This document shows, one piece after another, positions 5,879-6,081 of a DNA stretch of 6,081 bases. The DNA comes from Nonlabens sp. (GTDB lineage Bacteria > Bacteroidota > Bacteroidia > Flavobacteriales > Flavobacteriaceae): NCBI GenBank assembly GCA_030731685.1, contig JANQTO010000511.1:1-6081 (forward strand). The letters run 5' to 3'. The first letter of the stretch is position 1. Each line of letters opens with the position of its first letter. Position numbers and translations under genes: made by a program. The notes beneath the pieces were generated by a model that was not told the DNA's origin, did no database searches, and was given only the letters and a program-made list of their open reading frames with translations.

Positions 5879-6081
5879 ATGGCAATATTAAATTTCCAAA
5901 AGCCGGATAAAGTAATCATGATCGATTCTACGGATTTTGATGGTAAGTTTGAATTCAGACCTTTAGAACCAGGATATGGTTTAACAGTAGGTAATGCCCT
6001 TAGAAGAGTTTTACTTTCATCACTTGAAGGTTTTGCAATAACTTCTATTCGTATTGAAGGAGTTGATCACGAGTTTTCTAC
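5879..6081 (+). CDS. rpoA: DNA-directed RNA polymerase subunit alpha, 5' part only
   Basis: RpoA dimerises to start assembly of RNA polymerase; its C-terminal domain, outside this window, contacts promoter DNA and activators. The first 67 codons are visible, and the window ends inside codon 68. The translation starts '[20 protein letters not shown]' and contains the alpha N-terminal domain core '[20 protein letters not shown]' (28-47), then 'IEGVDHEFS'. The '[10 protein letters not shown]' segment matches the E. coli alpha region around R45 that contacts the beta subunit. The ATG lies 20 nt after rpsD, preceded by the A-rich 'aaccaacaaaataatctt' with no Shine-Dalgarno sequence. No separate promoter for rpoA is visible. 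Confidence 0.97.
   Translation, partial: MAILNFQKPDKVIMIDSTDFDGKFEFRPLEPGYGLTVGNALRRVLLSSLEGFAITSIRIEGVDHEFS

Overview
This window is a 6.1 kb slice of the conserved spc-alpha ribosomal protein cluster of a bacterium, most likely a Bacteroidota member and probably in the Flavobacteriales lineage. Three things point there. The protein sequences resemble flavobacterial versions: the 71-residue IF-1, the SecY cytosolic loop '[17 protein letters not shown]', and the zinc-free uS14, bL36 and uS4. None of the 13 visible start codons has a convincing Shine-Dalgarno sequence, as is usual in this phylum. secY is followed directly by infA, with no adk or map between them. Genus-level placement is not possible from this sequence. 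All genes are on the + strand, all visible starts are ATG, and all 13 visible stops are TAA.

Layout. spc part: rpsN (3' end only), rpsH, rplF, rplR, rpsE, rpmD, rplO, secY, infA, rpmJ. Alpha part: rpsM, rpsK, rpsD, rpoA (5' end only). Most gaps are 2-20 nt and secY/infA overlap by one base (TAATG), so the whole window probably reads as one transcript or overlapping transcripts. I saw no convincing promoter or intrinsic terminator. rpmD (59 codons) and rpmJ (38 codons) were found by reading the gaps between the longer genes.

The products work together. Small-subunit proteins uS14, uS8, uS5, uS13, uS11 and uS4 and large-subunit proteins uL6, uL18, uL30, uL15 and bL36 build the ribosome. IF-1 acts in initiation, SecY forms the export channel, and RpoA nucleates RNA polymerase assembly.

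The one stretch that ordinary operon layout does not explain is the 84-nt gap between rpsK and rpsD. It is at least four times longer than any other gap here. By hand it folds into a long interrupted hairpin ending 10 nt before the rpsD start, which makes it a candidate autoregulatory leader for S4. The same stretch also contains an 18-codon ATG-to-TAA frame. I see no previously undescribed multi-gene system; the rest is ordinary, well-conserved housekeeping DNA.
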